Source: Paramecium sonneborni (Eukaryota > Ciliophora > Oligohymenophorea > Peniculida > Parameciidae). Taken from it: 64,000 nucleotides of DNA. How positions within the stretch are numbered: position 1 is the first letter of the stretch; each line of letters starts with the position of its first letter. The stretch is taken from positions 67,809-131,808 of the forward strand of contig CAJJDN010000041.1 in the NCBI GenBank assembly GCA_905182985.1. The letters run 5' to 3'. Below the pieces are notes generated by a model. The model worked only from the letters and a program-made list of their open reading frames with translations, was not told the origin of the DNA and did not search any database. Shown here in pieces: positions 60,984 through 64,000 of the stretch. The translations under genes were made by a program, and so were the position numbers.

Positions 60984-63107
60984 ATGAGTACACAAAATCA
61001 GACATTCATAGTTATAGATCATTCCAGACCATTGCCATATGGATATCATATAGATGATAATATAAACAAAAAGTTAGTTATATCTTAAAGTTCAGAGTTA
61101 GGAGAAACTAGTGTTGATGTAACAAATAAGCATTTAAATATAGGAGAGAAAACCTAAATAAGTGCTTCTAAAAGAATATGATGTAAAAAGCATAAGATAT
61201 GCAAATGAAGACTACTCATATTTAGCAAATTTGTTACTGAGTAGATTTTCATAACAAGAAGCAGCTATACCTATAGCTACTCAATATCCATTATTTAAAA
61301 TTTTAAGAGGAGTGACTAAAAAATTTATGTTTAACGAATTAGAAATCATATTCTTTTTACATATTATTTAAGAACAGAAATGGAGATATGATGATTAAAT
61401 TATATAAGATTTCTAACCTTACTTTAAATAAGATTTTCTTAGCAGTTAAGAGGTATTAATTTTTCATACAATATTTATTAGAATTAAAATATTGAAGGAT
61501 TCAAACAATTATTATTGTTTTTAATCTGTTGTGGATATACAATCAAATGTTTTTTTAATGATCCTTGTGATTTAGAAATTATTTAGATAACTGATCATAT
61601 CTAACAATATTGTTAAAAAGAGTAAAAAAATTTAAATTATAATAGTTTTAAAAAGATACTTCTAGATTAATGGAGATAAAAAAATATGAACAGTTAACTC
61701 AAAATTGTACCTAGAAATATAAATAAATTGTATAATAAATTAATGAGAATGCCAAAAGATGGAAAATAAGAGTTTTAATAAGATTATAATGCATTAGTAG
61801 ATTAAATCATATAAATATCTCCTGCCTATCATAATTAAGAGGAAAAATTGGTAAAGTAGGAAGTTTAAGAAGTTTAACTTAAATAACAACCAATTCAACA
61901 ATAACCTAATAATTTTTATTAATAAATATAATAACCTTATTAAGAATCTACTTTTATAAAAAATTCAAGTAATATATTTTTTTAATCCTCTTCACCATAA
62001 ATTCCTTAGTATTAAAATTAACAATTTTTGAATAAATAAGACAATGATCCTCCACCGACATTAATGAGATAATCTTCTAATTTTATGAATGATAAATTAT
62101 ATTAATAACAATGAATTTATCTTCTTGATTCTATTCAAAGATCTTAAAATAAAGTTTAGCATTTATAATCTGATCCACCCTAAAATTATAATAGATGTTC
62201 AAGTAATAATAATAACTTGGAATTATGCTAAATCAAAAGGCAAAATCAGATCCATAATTGAATAAATTAGAGTCTTGTTATAATTCTCTTGAGAAGGCAT
62301 AATAAATGAATCTATTAGTACCTAATCTTAAAGTATATTATAAAATTTACTAGTTTCAAACTTTAAATAATCTAGCTTTAAATCACTAAAAAATTTATTA
62401 ACCCAAAAGATCTTTAAATTACTTGAATTAACCATTAAAGATTGAATATACGTAATTTATAATTATTTAAATTAAGATAAAATTTTAATTCATCCCTATT
62501 AAATACTTATTTAAATATAGGTGCCATTTAATCAATTTAGAATGCCATTACATTACACTTTAAATATATAAAATTAATTGAATCTTTTTAAATTAAAGAG
62601 TAATTTATTATCTGATAGGTAAAATACATTTTTCAAATATCAGAACTAATTTTCATTTTGATAAATATAAAAAATAGATCAAACATAAATATTGATTGAT
62701 CCTTACAACTATTTAAGCCCAGAAATAGAGATTTTCAAAAGAAACAAAGAGACCAAAAATTAAAGATTCTGCTAAAACTTTATACTTTATCAGAGTTTAT
62801 ACAATAATCAACCAATGTTTTAAAATAGAAATGAAAGGAAATTTCAAAAAAATAAATTAGTTATAAAATCTAAAAATCTTATAATTTTAATCAAACTAGC
62901 ATTTCCTTTGATGATAGAAATAGCAATAATATATATTTAAGTAAATCCTTAAAGTATAATATTTAAAGATAGTTTTCCAAAGATAATTTTAGTTACATAT
63001 AATTACCTCAAAATTCTAAAATTTTTTAAGAATACTCCACGTTAGCTGATAAAATATTAAAAATTCATCAGAGAAATAAACTCAGTCTAAACTACCCACC
63101 AAAATGA
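60984..63107 (+). CDS. Unknown protein with disrupted 3' half
   Basis: From ATG 60984 (MSTQNQTFIVIDHSRPLPYG) two introns (31 nt starting GTTGATGTAACA; 27-28 nt starting GTATTAATTTTTC) give a good frame to TGA 62112-62114. It is helical in the first 250 residues (SYLANLLLSRFSQQEAAI, FKILRGVTKKFMFNELEIIF, GFKQLLLFLICCGYTIKCFF), then Q/P/N-rich. Coding-like sequence continues beyond the TGA: LLDSIQRSQNKVQHLQSDPP in the same frame to a second TGA at 62259, then LNKLESCYNSLEKAQQMNLL in another frame, and finally SISFDDRNSNNIYLSKSL to TGA 63105-63107. Either introns are missed, sequence errors exist, or the 3' half is decaying. No family recognised. Confidence 0.6.
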
Positions 63108-63258
63108 ATAAAATTATTAATCCATAAGAAATAAGGATTGTTTCATTTATCTAAATTAATTGAAAATTAAATTGATTAAAACATTCACAAATCTGTTAAT
63201 TCATTTGATTCATACTAAGGACTATATAATTTTTATTGATTCAATAATTATTATTTAT

Positions 63259-63847
63259 TCAGTTGTTACCTGAGCCAACTTTCGTCTACTTCTCTTGTTT
63301 TGGAATTACTTAATTCTAACCTTAAATGTGAGACCTTGAATATATTTAAATTTCAATTACTAATTTGTTAAGTCGACTGATTTCATTCTTTAAAGTAGAT
63401 ATTAATCCTTCTGAGTTATCTTTTTCTGGAGATGAATATTTTTGATCAAATCTTATGTCACTTACATATATACTTAAATTTTAATTTTTCATATTCAATT
63501 TAGCTCTGTTTTAATTATTCTTGCATTCTCGAATTTTAATCTTAAAGGCTTTTAATTAATTGTGTTGTTTCAATATCCTCCAAAGCATAAATTTCAATTC
63601 TTTCACCTATTTCAGTATCAGATTTATCTTTTTTATTTGATTGACTAGCAGTTGTATGAATATCACTTATTTGCTAATTTTTTTTACAAATTCTCTCATA
63701 TTTATCTATTAAGATTTGATATTTGCTTTATAGATCATAATGAACTGTTTCAAATTCATGATACCTCGATAACATTTCTTCAAGAGCTAAGCATTTCGAT
63801 ACAAGCTTTGATTAAGGCATTTTCATGAGAGATTTGAAATTCGACAT
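63259..63847 (-). CDS. Coiled-coil protein, 188 aa
   Basis: One 22-nt intron (GTATATATGTAAGTGACATAAG) gives 189 codons from ATG 63845-63847 (MSNFKSLMKMPQSKLVSK) to TGA 63259-63261. Nearly all of the chain is coiled coil (HYDLQSKYQILIDKYERI, SRMQEQLKQSQIEYEKLK, LISTLKNEISRLNKLVIE) broken by a charged Ser/Thr linker. The N-terminus is basic. No membrane segment or catalytic motif and no family name. Confidence 0.75.
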
Positions 63848-64000
63848 GATAAATAAAATAAAAACAAAATATTATTGTTAAAATTCATAATCAAATAATA
63901 TTATTTTGAATATTTATTTTTTTATGTCTTTATTGATTTTAAAGTTTTTATTTTTGCATATATCTTCTATAATTATATATATTTATATATATATATTTAT

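Noticed and set aside
63880..64000. TA-repeat end of the window as a possible telomere or chromosome end.
   Set aside because: No C4A2/C3A3 telomeric repeats; only a simple AT repeat.
1..64000. tRNA genes and CRISPR arrays.
   Set aside because: No tRNA T-loop/anticodon pattern or spaced repeats were seen by eye; the only high-GC RNA block is the 5S gene.

Overview
The window is a piece of a ciliate somatic (macronuclear) genome, almost certainly Paramecium or a close relative. It is very AT-rich. Long open frames appear only when TAA and TAG are read as glutamine and TGA is the only stop. Genes are split by tiny introns (about 19-34 nt, mostly GTA...TAG), and neighbouring genes are often separated by only tens of bases. 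All gene models here were made by hand under that code. Where I list exact introns, the spliced length divides by three.

Layout. 1-850: non-coding. 850-4552 (+): a coiled-coil protein and an LRRC43-like leucine-rich-repeat protein. 4674-10582 (-): a small unknown protein, a PH-like/protein-kinase gene and a large Q/P-rich protein with octapeptide repeats. 10783-12179 (+): membralin (TMEM259 family). 12216-13188 (-): a cyclin. 13382-22087 (-): one giant secreted or membrane protein with a cysteine-rich region, a parallel beta-helix-like region and C-terminal membrane segments. 22529-22648 (+): one 5S rRNA gene. 22754-24403 (+): an Aurora-like kinase. 24.6-26.1 kb: a small gene and a broken coiled-coil gene. 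26459-29811: a small protein with a paralogue at 48 kb, an outer-dynein-arm docking protein (ODAD1/CCDC63/CCDC114 type) and a mitochondrial p32/MAM33 protein. 29.8-33.8 kb: a possible acylated protein, a doubtful TM open frame, a polytopic membrane protein and an EF-hand protein. 33882-35856 (-): a large transmembrane protein. 36279-37362 (+): a trichocyst matrix protein. 37.6-40.9 kb: a B-box/WD40 protein, partly duplicated around a single N. 41.0-44.2 kb: an unknown protein, a kinase relic and a short SAS-6-like protein. 44.3-50.3 kb (-): a doubtful ORF, a mitochondrial-type membrane protein, importin alpha, the paralogue of the 26.5 kb gene and two tandem Rab-like GTPases. 50.1-52.4 kb: a second duplication around a single N. 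53095-54012 (+): a PP2C phosphatase. 54.2-63.8 kb: a TRIM-like B-box protein, a polytopic membrane protein, coiled-coil and zinc-finger proteins, a small myristoylation-type protein and a gene with reading-frame problems.

The genes do not form operons. Many of them fit ciliate cell biology: cilia and basal bodies (docking complex, SAS-6-like, LRRC43-like), trichocysts, membrane traffic (Rabs), signalling (kinases, PP2C, cyclin, EF-hand), nuclear import and mitochondria. The two places where a single N separates identical copies of about 1.1-1.4 kb look like unmerged contig overlaps rather than biology.
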